In this document: piece by piece, positions 1-9,217 of the stretch
Layout of the letters: each line of letters opens with the position of its first letter
Numbering within the stretch: the stretch's first letter is position 1
NCBI GenBank assembly: GCA_963666035.2
Contig: CAXXJI010000007.1
Location: 186,001-250,000, forward strand
Direction: 5' to 3'
DNA length: 64,000 bases
Source of the DNA: CALMFG01 sp963666035
GTDB taxonomy: Bacteria > Bacillota > Clostridia > Christensenellales > CALMFG01
The notes under the pieces: model-generated
Seen by the model: the letters and a program-made list of their open reading frames with translations, nothing else
The model's database searches: none
What the model was told of the DNA's origin: nothing
Translations under genes and position numbers: made by a program

Positions 1-2
1 TG

Positions 3-167
3 GGGTTAAAGCCGTTCTATATTCTGGCGGCGGTGCTGATCGGCGGCGGACTTTTCGGTGTTCTCGGTGCGTTTCTGGCAACACCCACCATGGCTGTGGC
101 GCAGTATTTGCTGCAAAATTATACGGCAAAAAAATTGAAAGAGAAAAAGATCACACTGGAGCCGTGA
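3..167 (+). CDS. C-terminal end of AI-2E/PerM-family membrane protein (partial)
   Basis: The 5' part lies outside the window. The visible 54 codons, in frame 3, encode a hydrophobic helix rich in Gly and Leu (LIGGGLFGVLGAFLATPT) followed by a short Lys-rich cytoplasmic end, then TGA. The pattern 'hydrophobic segment, GxLFGxxGxxLAxP, amphipathic charged tail' is what the last helix of AI-2E transporter/PerM family permeases looks like. A different polytopic membrane protein cannot be excluded from so short a piece. It converges on the minus-strand radical SAM gene, with a shared terminator between them. Confidence 0.5.
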   Translation, partial: GLKPFYILAAVLIGGGLFGVLGAFLATPTMAVAQYLLQNYTAKKLKEKKITLEP

Positions 168-191
168 TCTCTTGAACGAATAGAATAGAAC

Positions 192-219
192 AAAAACAGC
201 GAGCAATCGCTGTTTTTTT
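192..219. terminator. Bidirectional intrinsic terminator
   Basis: A perfect 8-bp stem (AACAGCGA / TCGCTGTT, loop GCAA) is flanked by an A-run on the left and a T-run on the right. It can therefore end both the plus-strand permease transcript and the minus-strand metG operon. It sits between the two convergent stop codons. Confidence 0.8.
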
Positions 220-820
220 ATGCCATATGCCGGACGCGAAAAACCGCGTTGACCTCCTCTGAAATCTTTCGGCAGGCTTCAATTTCCTCTTCGGGCAGAT
301 AATCGACCACCGAAAGGGTGGTATCAAAACCTAAAGCGACAGCTTCTTTTGCAAAGTCCAGAATAGCGGCATACGCCGACACACCATAAATACTCTGGCA
401 CTCGGTTTGATATTTTTCGGCATTGCTGGCGTTGAGGCTGATAGAAAACCCGTTGACCAAACCTTTTAGTTCCGGCAGAACATCGCGTCCGTAATACAAA
501 TTTGCTTGTCCATTGGTGTTGACCTTCACATAAATCCCGTTGTTTTTTGCAAACTCGCTGACAGCTTTCATCACATCCAACGCCAGCATGGGTTCGCCAA
601 ACCCACAGAATGTGATTTTTTTCAAGGGTAAAAGCGGTTTTAGGTCTACTATAATTTCCTCAGCCGAAGGTTCACTGCTCAGCCATAGTTCGTTTCCTGC
701 TATGCCGTCAGTCAGGTTACGCAAACAAAAGCGGCAGTTATTGGTGCAGCGATTGGTAGGGTTGATGTAAATACCCCCGCCGTATTCATATACAAAGGTG
801 TCTTTTTTAATGTCTGCCAC
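218..820 (-). CDS. TatD-linked radical SAM protein
   Basis: This is a compact radical SAM protein of 200 residues. The cluster motif CTNNCRFC (near residues 25-32) ligates the SAM-binding 4Fe-4S cluster, and FCGFGEPML (about residue 70) corresponds to the GGEP-like SAM-binding strand. There is no SPASM or other extra cluster domain. It starts 2 bases after the tatD stop and is the last gene of the metG-tatD operon. This fits the known family of short radical SAM proteins encoded beside TatD nucleases. The substrate is unknown. TatD linkage suggests a nucleic-acid or tRNA-related role, but that is inference. Confidence 0.85.
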   Translation of the reverse strand: MADIKKDTFVYEYGGGIYINPTNRCTNNCRFCLRNLTDGIAGNELWLSSEPSAEEIIVDLKPLLPLKKITFCGFGEPMLALDVMKAVSEFAKNNGIYVKVNTNGQANLYYGRDVLPELKGLVNGFSISLNASNAEKYQTECQSIYGVSAYAAILDFAKEAVALGFDTTLSVVDYLPEEEIEACRKISEEVNAVFRVRHMA

Positions 821-822
821 GT

Positions 823-1593
823 TTACTCTCCCAAAACGCCGAACAGCGATTTTGCGTTTTCGATATTAATCTTGGCTATTGCCTCGGTATCCATATTTTT
901 AAGTTCAGCCATCTTTTCAATCACATGCCGGACATATTTCGGCTCATTGCGCTTACCGCGGACGGGTACGGGAGCGAGGTAGGGGCAGTCGGTTTCTGCC
1001 ATGATGCGATTAATCGGCAGGGCTAAAAACGCTTCTTGCACTTTGCGGGCGTTACTGAAAGTCAGCGTTCCGGTAAAGGATACATGAAGACCAAGTTTGA
1101 TAGTTTCAAGCGCAGTTTCTTTGCTCCCCGAAAAGCAGTGTACCACGCCTTTTAATGGCGCAAAGGAAGATAGGATATCCATCGTATCCTTGGTGGCCTC
1201 GCGGCTGTGGATAATAATAGGCAATCCTAAATCTTTAGCGAGTGCAATCTGCGCTTTAAAAACCGTCTGCTGAACATCGCGCGGCGAAAAATCGTAATGA
1301 TAATCCAGCCCTATCTCACCGACGGCGACTACTTTTTTGCTTGCGGCCAAACTTTCAAGAACACGGATATAATTTTTTGATACATCTTTGGCGTCGTGCG
1401 GATGCACGCCGACCGACGCATAAATGCGTGTGTTTGCTTCTGCCAATTCCACCGCGGCTTTTGAATCCGCTTCATCGGATGCGGCCTCAACAACTCCGAG
1501 AATGTTTTCCTCCGGGAAAGCATCGATCACAGCTTGACGGTCACTGTCAAAACGCTCGCTGGTTAGATGTACATGCGTATCAAACAGCATCAT
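823..1593 (-). CDS. tatD: TatD-family metal-dependent hydrolase/DNase
   Basis: A 256-residue TIM-barrel amidohydrolase-fold nuclease. Metal-binding signatures are visible in order: DTHVHL near the N-terminus, GEIGLDYHY (about residue 98), PIIIHSR (about 128), GVVHCFSGS (about 150) and ETDCPYL (about 202). Length matches the YabD/TatD family (250-265). Its ATG overlaps the metG stop codon in an ATGA arrangement, so it is translationally coupled to metG. Family members cleave DNA or RNA 3' ends or remove D-aminoacyl adducts; the precise role here is not evident. Confidence 0.93.
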   Translation of the reverse strand: MMLFDTHVHLTSERFDSDRQAVIDAFPEENILGVVEAASDEADSKAAVELAEANTRIYASVGVHPHDAKDVSKNYIRVLESLAASKKVVAVGEIGLDYHYDFSPRDVQQTVFKAQIALAKDLGLPIIIHSREATKDTMDILSSFAPLKGVVHCFSGSKETALETIKLGLHVSFTGTLTFSNARKVQEAFLALPINRIMAETDCPYLAPVPVRGKRNEPKYVRHVIEKMAELKNMDTEAIAKINIENAKSLFGVLGE

Positions 1594-3518
1594 TTTACCT
1601 GCAGCCCATCTGCCATGTCTTTATCGGGTGCGAGCAAGGCCAAATCCTTACCGTTGTCTACAGCAAGAAGCATACCGTTGCTTTCTACACCGCGAATTTT
1701 AGCGGGTTTAAGATTGGCCACCACCACGATGGTTTTACCCACCATCTCCTTGGGTGAATACCAGGTGCGGATGCCGCTGACAATCTGGCGTGTTTCATCA
1801 CCGATTTTGATTTGCAGCTTTAAGAGCTTATCGCTGTCCGGCACAGCTTCGCATTCCAAAACTTTAGCCAGCCTGAATTCGCATTTGGCAAAGTCATCAT
1901 AAGTGATCTGCGGCAGGCTCTCGGTTTTTTTCTCATTCTTTTCGGGGTCAGCAGTTTTAGCCGTTTCGTCAGCTAAAGATTCCAGCTCTTTTTCCACATC
2001 AATACGAGGGAAAAGAGGGTCTGATTTTTTCACGGTAGTTTTCTCCAGTGAACCAAACGCTTTTGCGCTGTCAATCGAAGTTAAGTCAGCGACACCGATG
2101 TTTTCCAAAATTTTTGCAGATGTTTCCGGCAAAAAGGCCGCCAGCAGCACTGCGATGATGCGGATATTTTCCACCAAGTGGTAAAGCACGTTGCTTAGTT
2201 CATCCTTTTTGCTTTCATCCTTGCCGAGAATCCATGGTGCTGTCAGGTCAATATATTTATTGCTCTTGGAGACCAAAACCCAAATTTCTTCCAGCGCTTC
2301 GGGTATACGCAGTTCTTCCATATGCATATCGACTTTTTTATAAAGGTCATTGGCGACAGCTTCTATTTCAGCGTCATGCTCGGAACGCTCACCGCCTTTT
2401 GCCACCACACCGCCTTGATATTTCTCCACCATCGCGACCGTACGGGAAACCAGATTGCCAAGGTCGTTGGCAAGGTCCGAGTTGATCCGGTACAGCAGGG
2501 ATTCGTTGCTGAAAAGCCCGTCCGAACCGAAAGGTACTTCGCGCAAAAGGAAGTAACGGATGGCATCCACACCGTAGCGTCCGACCAGCTTGACTGGATC
2601 CACCACATTGCCTTTGGATTTGCTCATCTTGCCGCCTTCCAGAATCAGCCATCCGTGACCGAACACTTGCTTTGGTAAAGGTAATTTAAGCGCCATCAGC
2701 ATAATTGGCCAAATAATAGTATGAAAACGCACGATCTCTTTGCCCACCAGATGCAGATCGGCCGGCCAGAATTCTTTGAATTTGCTGTCGTCTTCCTGCA
2801 GATAGCCTAAGGCCGTGATGTAGTTGGAGAGTGCATCGATCCACACATAGACCACATGTTTGTCATCAAAATCCACCGGAATGCCCCATTTAAAAGAGGT
2901 GCGCGATACACACAAATCCTCCAAACCAGGCAGAAGGAAATTGTTCAGCATCTCATTTTTGCGGGACGCGGGCTGGATAAACTCATCGTGCTCTTCAATA
3001 TATTGAATCAGGCGATCAGCATATTTGCTGAGTTTAAAAAAGTAAGATTCCTCTTTGGTCAACTCAACTTCCCGTCCGCAGTCCGGGCATTTGCCGTCTT
3101 TCAGCTGCCGTTCCAGCCAGAAGGATTCGCACGGCGTGCAGTACCAGCCTTCGTATTCGCTTTTGTAAATATCGCCCTGTTCGTAGAGTTGTTTAAAGAT
3201 TTTTTGGACGGTTTTAACATGCCTCTCCTGTGTGGTACGAATAAAATCGTCATTGCTGATGTTGAGCAGTTTCCAAAGCTTCTCAATTCCGTCTACGATG
3301 TTGTCTACATACGCCTTTGGTGTGGTGCCGGCTTCCTTGGCTACGCGTTCAATTTTTTGTCCATGCTCGTCCGACCCTGTCAAAAACATCACATCATAAC
3401 CGTTCTGACGCTTGTATCTGGCCAGCGCATCGGCCGCCACTGTGGTATAGGAATGGCCGATATGCAGTTTATCCGAAGGATAGTAGATGGGTGTGGTGAT
3501 GTAGTATTTTTTGCTCAT
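1590..3518 (-). CDS. metG: Methionyl-tRNA synthetase
   Basis: Charges tRNA-Met with methionine. The class I signatures are complete: LHIGHSY (HIGH) near residue 18 and KMSKSKGN (KMSKS) near residue 300. The knuckle with CTPC and CPDC shows the Zn-binding type. The C-terminus carries the Trbp111/EMAP-like tRNA-binding domain (about residues 540-642). The reading frame is open further upstream, but I place the start at 3518. A GGAGG box lies 6 bases before that ATG, and the protein then begins directly with the conserved YYITTPIYYP strand, giving 642 residues. It is the first gene of an operon with tatD and the radical SAM gene, controlled by the T-box upstream. Confidence 0.96.
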   Translation of the reverse strand: MSKKYYITTPIYYPSDKLHIGHSYTTVAADALARYKRQNGYDVMFLTGSDEHGQKIERVAKEAGTTPKAYVDNIVDGIEKLWKLLNISNDDFIRTTQERHVKTVQKIFKQLYEQGDIYKSEYEGWYCTPCESFWLERQLKDGKCPDCGREVELTKEESYFFKLSKYADRLIQYIEEHDEFIQPASRKNEMLNNFLLPGLEDLCVSRTSFKWGIPVDFDDKHVVYVWIDALSNYITALGYLQEDDSKFKEFWPADLHLVGKEIVRFHTIIWPIMLMALKLPLPKQVFGHGWLILEGGKMSKSKGNVVDPVKLVGRYGVDAIRYFLLREVPFGSDGLFSNESLLYRINSDLANDLGNLVSRTVAMVEKYQGGVVAKGGERSEHDAEIEAVANDLYKKVDMHMEELRIPEALEEIWVLVSKSNKYIDLTAPWILGKDESKKDELSNVLYHLVENIRIIAVLLAAFLPETSAKILENIGVADLTSIDSAKAFGSLEKTTVKKSDPLFPRIDVEKELESLADETAKTADPEKNEKKTESLPQITYDDFAKCEFRLAKVLECEAVPDSDKLLKLQIKIGDETRQIVSGIRTWYSPKEMVGKTIVVVANLKPAKIRGVESNGMLLAVDNGKDLALLAPDKDMADGLQVK

Positions 3519-3544
3519 GTTAACCTCCAAAAATAATCTTAAAA

Positions 3545-3765
3545 TAACAAAAGCCCCGTATAAGATAGGGGCCATAGCGTACTTAAAAAAAGTGAACCGT
3601 TTAAACCACCCTAACAGGCGTGCGCTTTTGGTAACGGGGGCTTGCTTTCCCGCCGCAGGTTTAGTTTCCCTTGCCTGCGGAGCTCCGGAGCCATATTCAG
3701 CCAGTTCGTTTTGCGGTGCATACCTTTCAGCAATCAGTACGCTCTCTTAAGTTTGCAAAGCCAAT
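3545..3765 (-). promoter_or_regulatory. T-box leader (Met specifier) controlling metG
   Basis: Read on the minus strand, the leader has the standard T-box order. An AGAGAGCG segment near 3748 is followed by a GGTATGCACC segment, the AACTGGCTGAATATGGCTCC stretch containing an ATG triplet in the specifier-loop position, and CCGGAGCT. Then AGGGTGGTTTAAACGG (3599-3614) stands where the T-box tRNA-acceptor-binding bulge normally is. A terminator stem GCCCC/GGGGC with a T-run (about 3545-3572) ends the leader just before the metG ribosome site. ATG specifies methionine, matching the gene controlled. The T-box sequence itself departs from the usual TGGNACCGCG consensus. Confidence 0.8.
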
Positions 3766-3818
3766 CCAGCTTACTCTTTCCTTCACTGCTTTTAATTCTT
3801 GTTTTTTACTTATATCAA

Positions 3819-3847
3819 AGAATAGTGCTTTTAAGCGTTTTTGTCAA
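3819..3847 (-). promoter_or_regulatory. Sigma-A promoter of metG operon
   Basis: On the minus strand TTGACA (3847-3842) and TATTCT (3824-3819) are separated by exactly 17 bases. Transcription would start some 50 bases before the T-box leader. The -35 box is perfect and the -10 box matches at most positions. Confidence 0.8.
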
Positions 3848-3884
3848 GGCATATTGTGTAAACCTGATGCTTTTTTAAGACGTG

Positions 3885-5243
3885 TTAATTCTTAAGTGCC
3901 TGCAAGGGCGCGGGGATTTTACCGCCGCGGCTGATGAACTCGGATGCGCTGACCTGGTTGTAGGGCATAATCGGTGCGGTGCCCAAAAGACCGCCGAATT
4001 CCACCACATCGCCCACATCCTTGCCGGGTACAGGGATGATACGAACCGCAGTGGTCTTGCTGTTCACCATGCCGATCGCCGCTTCGTCCGCAATGATCGC
4101 CGATATGGTTTCGGCCGGTATATGTCCAGGCACGGCGATCATATCTAAGCCTACCGAGCAGACACAGGTCATGGCTTCCAGCTTTTCGAGGGAAAGAACA
4201 CCTTTCTGTACGGCCGCAATCATACCCTCATCCTCACTGATCGGGATAAACGCACCCGAAAGACCGCCGACGTGGGAGGATGCCATCACTCCGCCTTTTT
4301 TGACCGCATCATTTAAAAGCGCCAAAGCCGCAGTGGTACCGTGTCCGCCACACGTTTCAATGCCCATTTCTTCCAATATACGCGCTACGCTGTCGCCCAC
4401 CGCCGGCGTGGGGGCCAAGGATAAATCGACGATGCCAAAATTGACGCCCAACCGCTCGGAAGCTTCTCTCGCCACCAACTGCCCGATACGCGTAATTTTA
4501 AACGCGGTGCGCTTGATGGTTTCGGCGACCTGGTCGATGGGAAGACCTTTCATATCCTTGATGGCTGCACGCACCACGCCGGGGCCTGAAACGCCCACAT
4601 TGATCACACATTCTCCTTCGCCAACACCATGAAAAGCGCCCGCCATAAAGGGATTATCAGGTACAGCGTTGGCGAACACCACCAATTTGGCGCATCCCAA
4701 GCCGTCTTTGTTTGCCGTGAGGGCAGCGGTTTTCTTGATCGTTTCGCCCATCAGCCGAACGGCATCCATATTGATACCGCTTTTGGTTCCGCCCACGTTT
4801 ACTGAGGAGCAGACCACATCGGTTTCGCTTAAAGCTTGAGGAATACTGGCGATGAGTTTACGATCCCCGGGCGTAAAGCCTTTCTCCACCAGCGCGGAAA
4901 ACCCACCCAAGAAATCGACGCCCACCTCCTTGGCCGCTTTATCCAAAGCTTTGGCAAAACAGACATAATCTTCGGCATCGCTGGCTTCCGCGATCAGCGA
5001 AATGGGTGTGACTGAGATACGCTTATTGACAATGGGGATACCATATTCGACCGAAATGGCTTCACCCGTCTTTACCAGGTCTTTGGCGTATCGGGTGATT
5101 TTTTGGATGATCTTATCGCAAGACTTTTTGGCATCGTTGTCGATACAATCCCGCAGGCTTAAGCCCATGGTGATGGTCCGGACATCCAGATGCTCTGATT
5201 CAATCATTTTAAGTGTTGATAAAATTTCTATTTGATTCAGCAT
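3885..5243 (-). CDS. PFL/UPF0210 family protein (DUF711)
   Basis: A 452-residue member of the UPF0210 'PFL family', soluble and highly conserved in anaerobic Firmicutes and archaea. It resembles pyruvate formate-lyase-fold proteins only distantly and has no assigned reaction. Family-like blocks seen are ITMGLSLRDC near the N-terminus, SSVNVGGTKSGINMDAVR (about residue 145) and a Gly-rich C-terminal part with GGHGTTAAL. It lies 12 bases after the ACT-domain gene. This linkage is conserved in many Clostridia and suggests the ACT protein senses the ligand of this one. Confidence 0.9.
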   Translation of the reverse strand: MLNQIEILSTLKMIESEHLDVRTITMGLSLRDCIDNDAKKSCDKIIQKITRYAKDLVKTGEAISVEYGIPIVNKRISVTPISLIAEASDAEDYVCFAKALDKAAKEVGVDFLGGFSALVEKGFTPGDRKLIASIPQALSETDVVCSSVNVGGTKSGINMDAVRLMGETIKKTAALTANKDGLGCAKLVVFANAVPDNPFMAGAFHGVGEGECVINVGVSGPGVVRAAIKDMKGLPIDQVAETIKRTAFKITRIGQLVAREASERLGVNFGIVDLSLAPTPAVGDSVARILEEMGIETCGGHGTTAALALLNDAVKKGGVMASSHVGGLSGAFIPISEDEGMIAAVQKGVLSLEKLEAMTCVCSVGLDMIAVPGHIPAETISAIIADEAAIGMVNSKTTAVRIIPVPGKDVGDVVEFGGLLGTAPIMPYNQVSASEFISRGGKIPAPLQALKN

Positions 5244-5255
5244 GATTTCTTGCCC

Positions 5256-5525
5256 CTAAATTCTGTGCATGGATTGAAAGATTTCGTCGCGTTGGATTCG
5301 GATTTCCAAGCCGATTTCCTCCGAAACCCGACTTAAAGTTTTTTTAATTTCATCAAATCCGATATTCGCTTTTTCGATATCCACAAGCATTATCATGGTG
5401 AAATATTCTTTCATAACGGTTTGGTTGATGTCCAGTATATTGATATTGAGTTTCGCGAGCGTGGCGGAAACCGCGGCAATAATGCCGACTTTGTCCTTGC
5501 CCACGACGGTTAATATGGCGTTCAT
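5256..5525 (-). CDS. ACT-domain protein, UPF0237 family
   Basis: A single 89-residue ACT domain. It opens with the typical ligand-sensing strand AILTVVGKDKVGIIAAVS and contains LNINILDINQT. It is a small-molecule (probably amino acid) sensing module with no catalytic domain, in the UPF0237/GcvR-like group. It is co-transcribed with the PFL-family gene behind it. No DNA-binding domain is present, so any regulatory role must be through protein contact. Confidence 0.92.
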   Translation of the reverse strand: MNAILTVVGKDKVGIIAAVSATLAKLNINILDINQTVMKEYFTMIMLVDIEKANIGFDEIKKTLSRVSEEIGLEIRIQRDEIFQSMHRI

Positions 5526-5591
5526 AAGCTATCCCCTTTAAACTATAGTCATCACATTATATATAGATTTTATCGAAAAAACAAACAAAAA

Positions 5592-5611
5592 GCCGATCTA
5601 ATTAGATCGGC
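5592..5611 (-). terminator. Intrinsic terminator of VanW gene
   Basis: Perfect palindrome of GCCGATCTA with its complement, followed on the minus strand by a T-run (TTTTTG). It lies 20 bases beyond the stop of the VanW gene at 5632. Confidence 0.8.
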
Positions 5612-5631
5612 ATGATGATATGCTTTTCAGG

Positions 5632-7080
5632 TTATTGTGCATTTGGGTTGACATAATATTCGCCTGAAATCGCATCGTAGATATCCGAATATAAAAATTC
5701 AGATTTAACCACATTACCGTCCGCGTCTTTGTATAAACGATACACTTTAACGCGTGTACCGTATGCGGGCTCGGTGTAGGTATAGGTATCGCCCGGCTTG
5801 ATGGCAACGCCGCCGGGGCTGGCCTCGGCATAGCTGTAGGAAGCCGGATAGGGGATGGTGGTTTTATAAACCTTTGAGAGCATCTCCACAGTATAGCCGT
5901 GCGCCGGCGGTTCGCCGTAGATGTTGCAGGTGACGGTATAGTTTTTTTCATCTACCACCATACTGATATAGATGGGTGATGTTTTGTTGTTTGTAATCTT
6001 AAGGTCAGGGGTAAAGCTGATGGTAGAGTCGAGACCCGCAGGGATATATTCGGAGACCAGTGAGTGGTGCGTTCTGGCGGGAATATCCAACTCGGCTGTG
6101 AGCGCCGCAATGTACAGCGTGGACGAAACCTGACATACGCCGCCGCCTACTTCGTATACATGCGCGCCCGCGTTGAGTGCCGGAGCCTCTAAGAACCCGG
6201 TTTCTGTTGTGCGTGCGCCGCAGTCGGTGTTCAGCGAAATGGTATCGCCTGGCTGGATGACGGAAACGTTTTGATTGATCAGTTCAACCAAGCGTTTGAT
6301 GTTGCCCACACGCGCTTCCCCGCGCGACTTGATCTGTGAGGTGTAGGTACCGATAAGCTGGGTTTTGTATTTCATATCATCAATGCTGGTAAACGAATTG
6401 ATTTCATTGTACGGTGCTTCCAGAACGGAATAATCGTTTGTCAGAATCGCGTCATAAATAATCGATGAAAACTCATCCACTTTCACTTCGAATCCGGGGA
6501 TAGGCTGTTCGTAGGAAAACCGCTTGTCCTCTTCTTCTACAGACGGTCGAAAGATAACGCCGGCGTCATCGGGTGAGATATTGATAACGGCTTGCACGTC
6601 TTCGCTTTGCAAAAAGGATAAGATCATATCCAAAGAAACAATGGGTTGAAGCGGGAAATTAACTCCGCCGTCGTCCATGGTTTCCGGAGTATAGCTTTCG
6701 GGTAAAACGTCTTTGGTGGAATAAAGGAAAGCATCGCGGATCGCTTCGTCAATATCCGGCGTGACGCCCATGGCTTTGACGTTATATAAAAAAGCATTGC
6801 CGCTTAATGTAAACGCGATGTCTTTATCGATATACCAGGTATCAAGACGGGGCGCGATGGCCGCACGTGCCTCGGCTTCATCCATCCCGGCGACACTGAA
6901 GCCGCCAATGTATATGCCTTTTTTAAGTACATTTTTTTCAATGATGGTATCAATTTGATTGGCTTTTAAATCATGGTTATACTTGACAGCCAAGATACCG
7001 CTGACAATTAAGCCGATGACTAGAATGATGAGTATAATAAAAAGTATTTTGATCGTCTTTTTTGGGGTTTCACTGCTCAT
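5632..7080 (-). CDS. VanW family protein, membrane-anchored
   Basis: 482 residues. An N-terminal transmembrane anchor (about residues 11-32) is followed by an extracellular region resembling the putative peptidoglycan-binding domain often found before VanW (about 50-230). The VanW core (about 255-400) is marked by YEVGGGVCQVSSTLY, and a beta-rich C-terminal tail follows. VanW proteins occur in some vancomycin-resistance clusters, but most clostridial copies are unrelated to resistance and lie among cell-wall genes, as here. Biochemical function is unknown. A paralogue lies directly upstream (7223-9031), transcribed separately. Confidence 0.88.
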   Translation of the reverse strand: MSSETPKKTIKILFIILIILVIGLIVSGILAVKYNHDLKANQIDTIIEKNVLKKGIYIGGFSVAGMDEAEARAAIAPRLDTWYIDKDIAFTLSGNAFLYNVKAMGVTPDIDEAIRDAFLYSTKDVLPESYTPETMDDGGVNFPLQPIVSLDMILSFLQSEDVQAVINISPDDAGVIFRPSVEEEDKRFSYEQPIPGFEVKVDEFSSIIYDAILTNDYSVLEAPYNEINSFTSIDDMKYKTQLIGTYTSQIKSRGEARVGNIKRLVELINQNVSVIQPGDTISLNTDCGARTTETGFLEAPALNAGAHVYEVGGGVCQVSSTLYIAALTAELDIPARTHHSLVSEYIPAGLDSTISFTPDLKITNNKTSPIYISMVVDEKNYTVTCNIYGEPPAHGYTVEMLSKVYKTTIPYPASYSYAEASPGGVAIKPGDTYTYTEPAYGTRVKVYRLYKDADGNVVKSEFLYSDIYDAISGEYYVNPNAQ

Positions 7081-7186
7081 GTAATTACCTCGTATGCTAT
7101 ATTCAATGCTATTCTAACCAATCAAGTGCGATAAGTAAACCTTTTCGCACATTTTTTACAGATAGGCCATGATTGCAGATAAGAAA

Positions 7187-7210
7187 AAGACGAACCGTTT
7201 GGCTCGTCTT
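7187..7210 (-). terminator. Intrinsic terminator of second VanW gene
   Basis: AAGACGA / TCGTCTT stem, extended by GCC/GGT pairing, with a short loop and a T-run on the minus strand. It lies 12 bases beyond the stop at 7223. Confidence 0.7.
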
Positions 7211-7222
7211 AATTACAGGTTT

Positions 7223-9031
7223 TTAAGGCGTTGTCGTTCCGTCCCCACCGCCATCAGTCGAGGCATCGGGCGGAATATAGCCCGGCAAATCACTAGCCGC
7301 TGGGTCCGAAGGATTATAATAGGTGACGCCTGCAATAGCCGGAAAATATGAGTCGATGTATGTATCGGTGCCATAGAGTGTCAGGCGATATTTTTCACCG
7401 CTGTTTTCATCGGCACCATTATAACCCACCCAGGATAATGGATCAGGGTCATTTTTAAAATCGTATCCCGCTGGGTAATAGTATTTATAGGTCCACCATA
7501 CCTGACCATCTCTTCTTGCGGGATAAGACAGCGGTTTTCCAATATACACATATGCGCCGCTGGGGGCCACACCGTTTTCGGCAATCATACGCGTCGTCGC
7601 TTCGGTGGGTGCAATGGTCTTGTGCAGAAGGGTCCGAATCACCACCTGATAACCGTCGGTTCTGGGCGGTCCGTAGACAGCCGCGGTAACCGTTTGAGCT
7701 TCATCATCGACATAGATCACAAAGTAAATGGTTTCGGATAGCGTGTTGATAAACTTAAAATCTTTGCTGGGGTAGTCGATCGTGGCGTCTACGGCGACAT
7801 GATTATCGCTCCAGTTTCTGGTCACATAATCATACTCACCGACTTTAAACCGACCGACTTTGTTGATATAGTCCGAAGGATAGGTGTGATTGTGTCGCTC
7901 GACGATACCGAGATCGGCCAAGAGCACGGCATTGTATAGCGTACTGGAAACCTGACATACACCGCCTCCGAGATCCTCGACAAGCACGCCTTTGCGGATG
8001 GTACCGCCGGCTTTCCAGCCTTTTTCTTCGGTTCGCTCACCGGTGGTCTCATTGATGGAGAAGACCTCTCCCGGCTCAAGTGAGTTACCGGAAAGCGTTT
8101 GGGACATCAGTTTAATATTGAACACGCGGTCATCATCATCGTAAGTGCCGTAGCCGAAAAAGGATGTATATTCGGAGAGTTTAACCACGCTGCCTGCCAT
8201 ATCCGCCTTGGTATGCTCAGGGGTAATGACAATCGTGTCAATGGTATTAAGATTAAAATTTCCATTTTCAACGGCAGCCAGAATTGCCGAAACAAAAGCA
8301 GGCTGGTCAATGGTTAGACCTTCGACTTCGTCTGACCAAGTGATGGTTGCTTCTTCGGTTTCAGCATCAGGATTAAAACTCATCTCGGGCTCAACCGCGT
8401 CCACTTGGTATTTGGCGGCGATTGATTCAACCGCCTTGGCGACCATGTCCTGATCGGCAATCAACTGCACCGCATACTTCACGCCTTCACTTTGTGCGGT
8501 TTTCAGCTTTTTTTGACGATCAAAATATGTGCCGGATTTTTCATAGAGCATCGCGTCAACCAAAACGTCTTCCACATCGGTTACAAAACCAAGGGATACA
8601 GCCGTTTCAGTATGAGATTCTCCGTTAAAGGTAAACTGTATTGCGGCATCATCCAACTTTGCTTTTAGAATATCCGAAAGCGCGGTACGCGCTTCGGATA
8701 AAGTTAAGCCGCTGACATCAACGCCTTCTATGGTGGTGGTTTCGGCATAAACCCCGCCTGTGACAAAACCGAGCAGCTCGTCATCCGACGGCCGTTGACT
8801 TGCGACCAAGAAAACAACCATACCAATGATTGCCACAGCCGCCGCTGCCGCCCCAATGATAATCCAAAGACGGGTGTTTGTTTTTTTTGTGCCGTACGGC
8901 TTTATTTTCTTTTGCGTTACGGGTATTGTGCCGTTACTCATTTTTGCCGCTCTGGCTCGCTTGGCTTCCAGTTTTGCACGCTGTAAGTCCTGCTTGGATA
9001 TGGGGCCTTTGCCGCTGTATTTTGCCATCAT
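7223..9031 (-). CDS. VanW family protein with cytoplasmic basic N-tail
   Basis: 602 residues, longer than its neighbour. About 50 basic cytoplasmic residues (many Lys/Arg, KxxGKGP start) precede a transmembrane helix (about 52-76). A large extracellular peptidoglycan-binding-like region (about 95-300) and the VanW core with LGGGVCQVSSTLYNAVLL (about 365-382) follow. The C-terminus is Pro/Gly/Thr-rich. A Met-Met start leaves either ATG possible. With the VanY genes upstream it forms an envelope-remodelling neighbourhood. No vanHAX genes are present, so resistance should not be inferred. Confidence 0.88.
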   Translation of the reverse strand: MMAKYSGKGPISKQDLQRAKLEAKRARAAKMSNGTIPVTQKKIKPYGTKKTNTRLWIIIGAAAAAVAIIGMVVFLVASQRPSDDELLGFVTGGVYAETTTIEGVDVSGLTLSEARTALSDILKAKLDDAAIQFTFNGESHTETAVSLGFVTDVEDVLVDAMLYEKSGTYFDRQKKLKTAQSEGVKYAVQLIADQDMVAKAVESIAAKYQVDAVEPEMSFNPDAETEEATITWSDEVEGLTIDQPAFVSAILAAVENGNFNLNTIDTIVITPEHTKADMAGSVVKLSEYTSFFGYGTYDDDDRVFNIKLMSQTLSGNSLEPGEVFSINETTGERTEEKGWKAGGTIRKGVLVEDLGGGVCQVSSTLYNAVLLADLGIVERHNHTYPSDYINKVGRFKVGEYDYVTRNWSDNHVAVDATIDYPSKDFKFINTLSETIYFVIYVDDEAQTVTAAVYGPPRTDGYQVVIRTLLHKTIAPTEATTRMIAENGVAPSGAYVYIGKPLSYPARRDGQVWWTYKYYYPAGYDFKNDPDPLSWVGYNGADENSGEKYRLTLYGTDTYIDSYFPAIAGVTYYNPSDPAASDLPGYIPPDASTDGGGDGTTTP

Positions 9032-9217
9032 CTATCTCCTGATTAAGATTATAATATATTAATGTTAGTTTATTTATAAAGAATAACAGACCTTATGATA
9101 AACCAGGGTCTGTTAAAAGTAAACGTTTTTAAAAATATTTTTACAATTTCTTGATGTGTCTCTATGTGATCCAATGGAGAAAAAAAGGGGGCAAAAGGAT
9201 ACATCACGGGGTTTTAT

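Noticed and set aside
2856..3536. Plus-strand 226-codon frame over metG
   Set aside because: Antisense shadow of a well-conserved gene; no ribosome site and no family resemblance.
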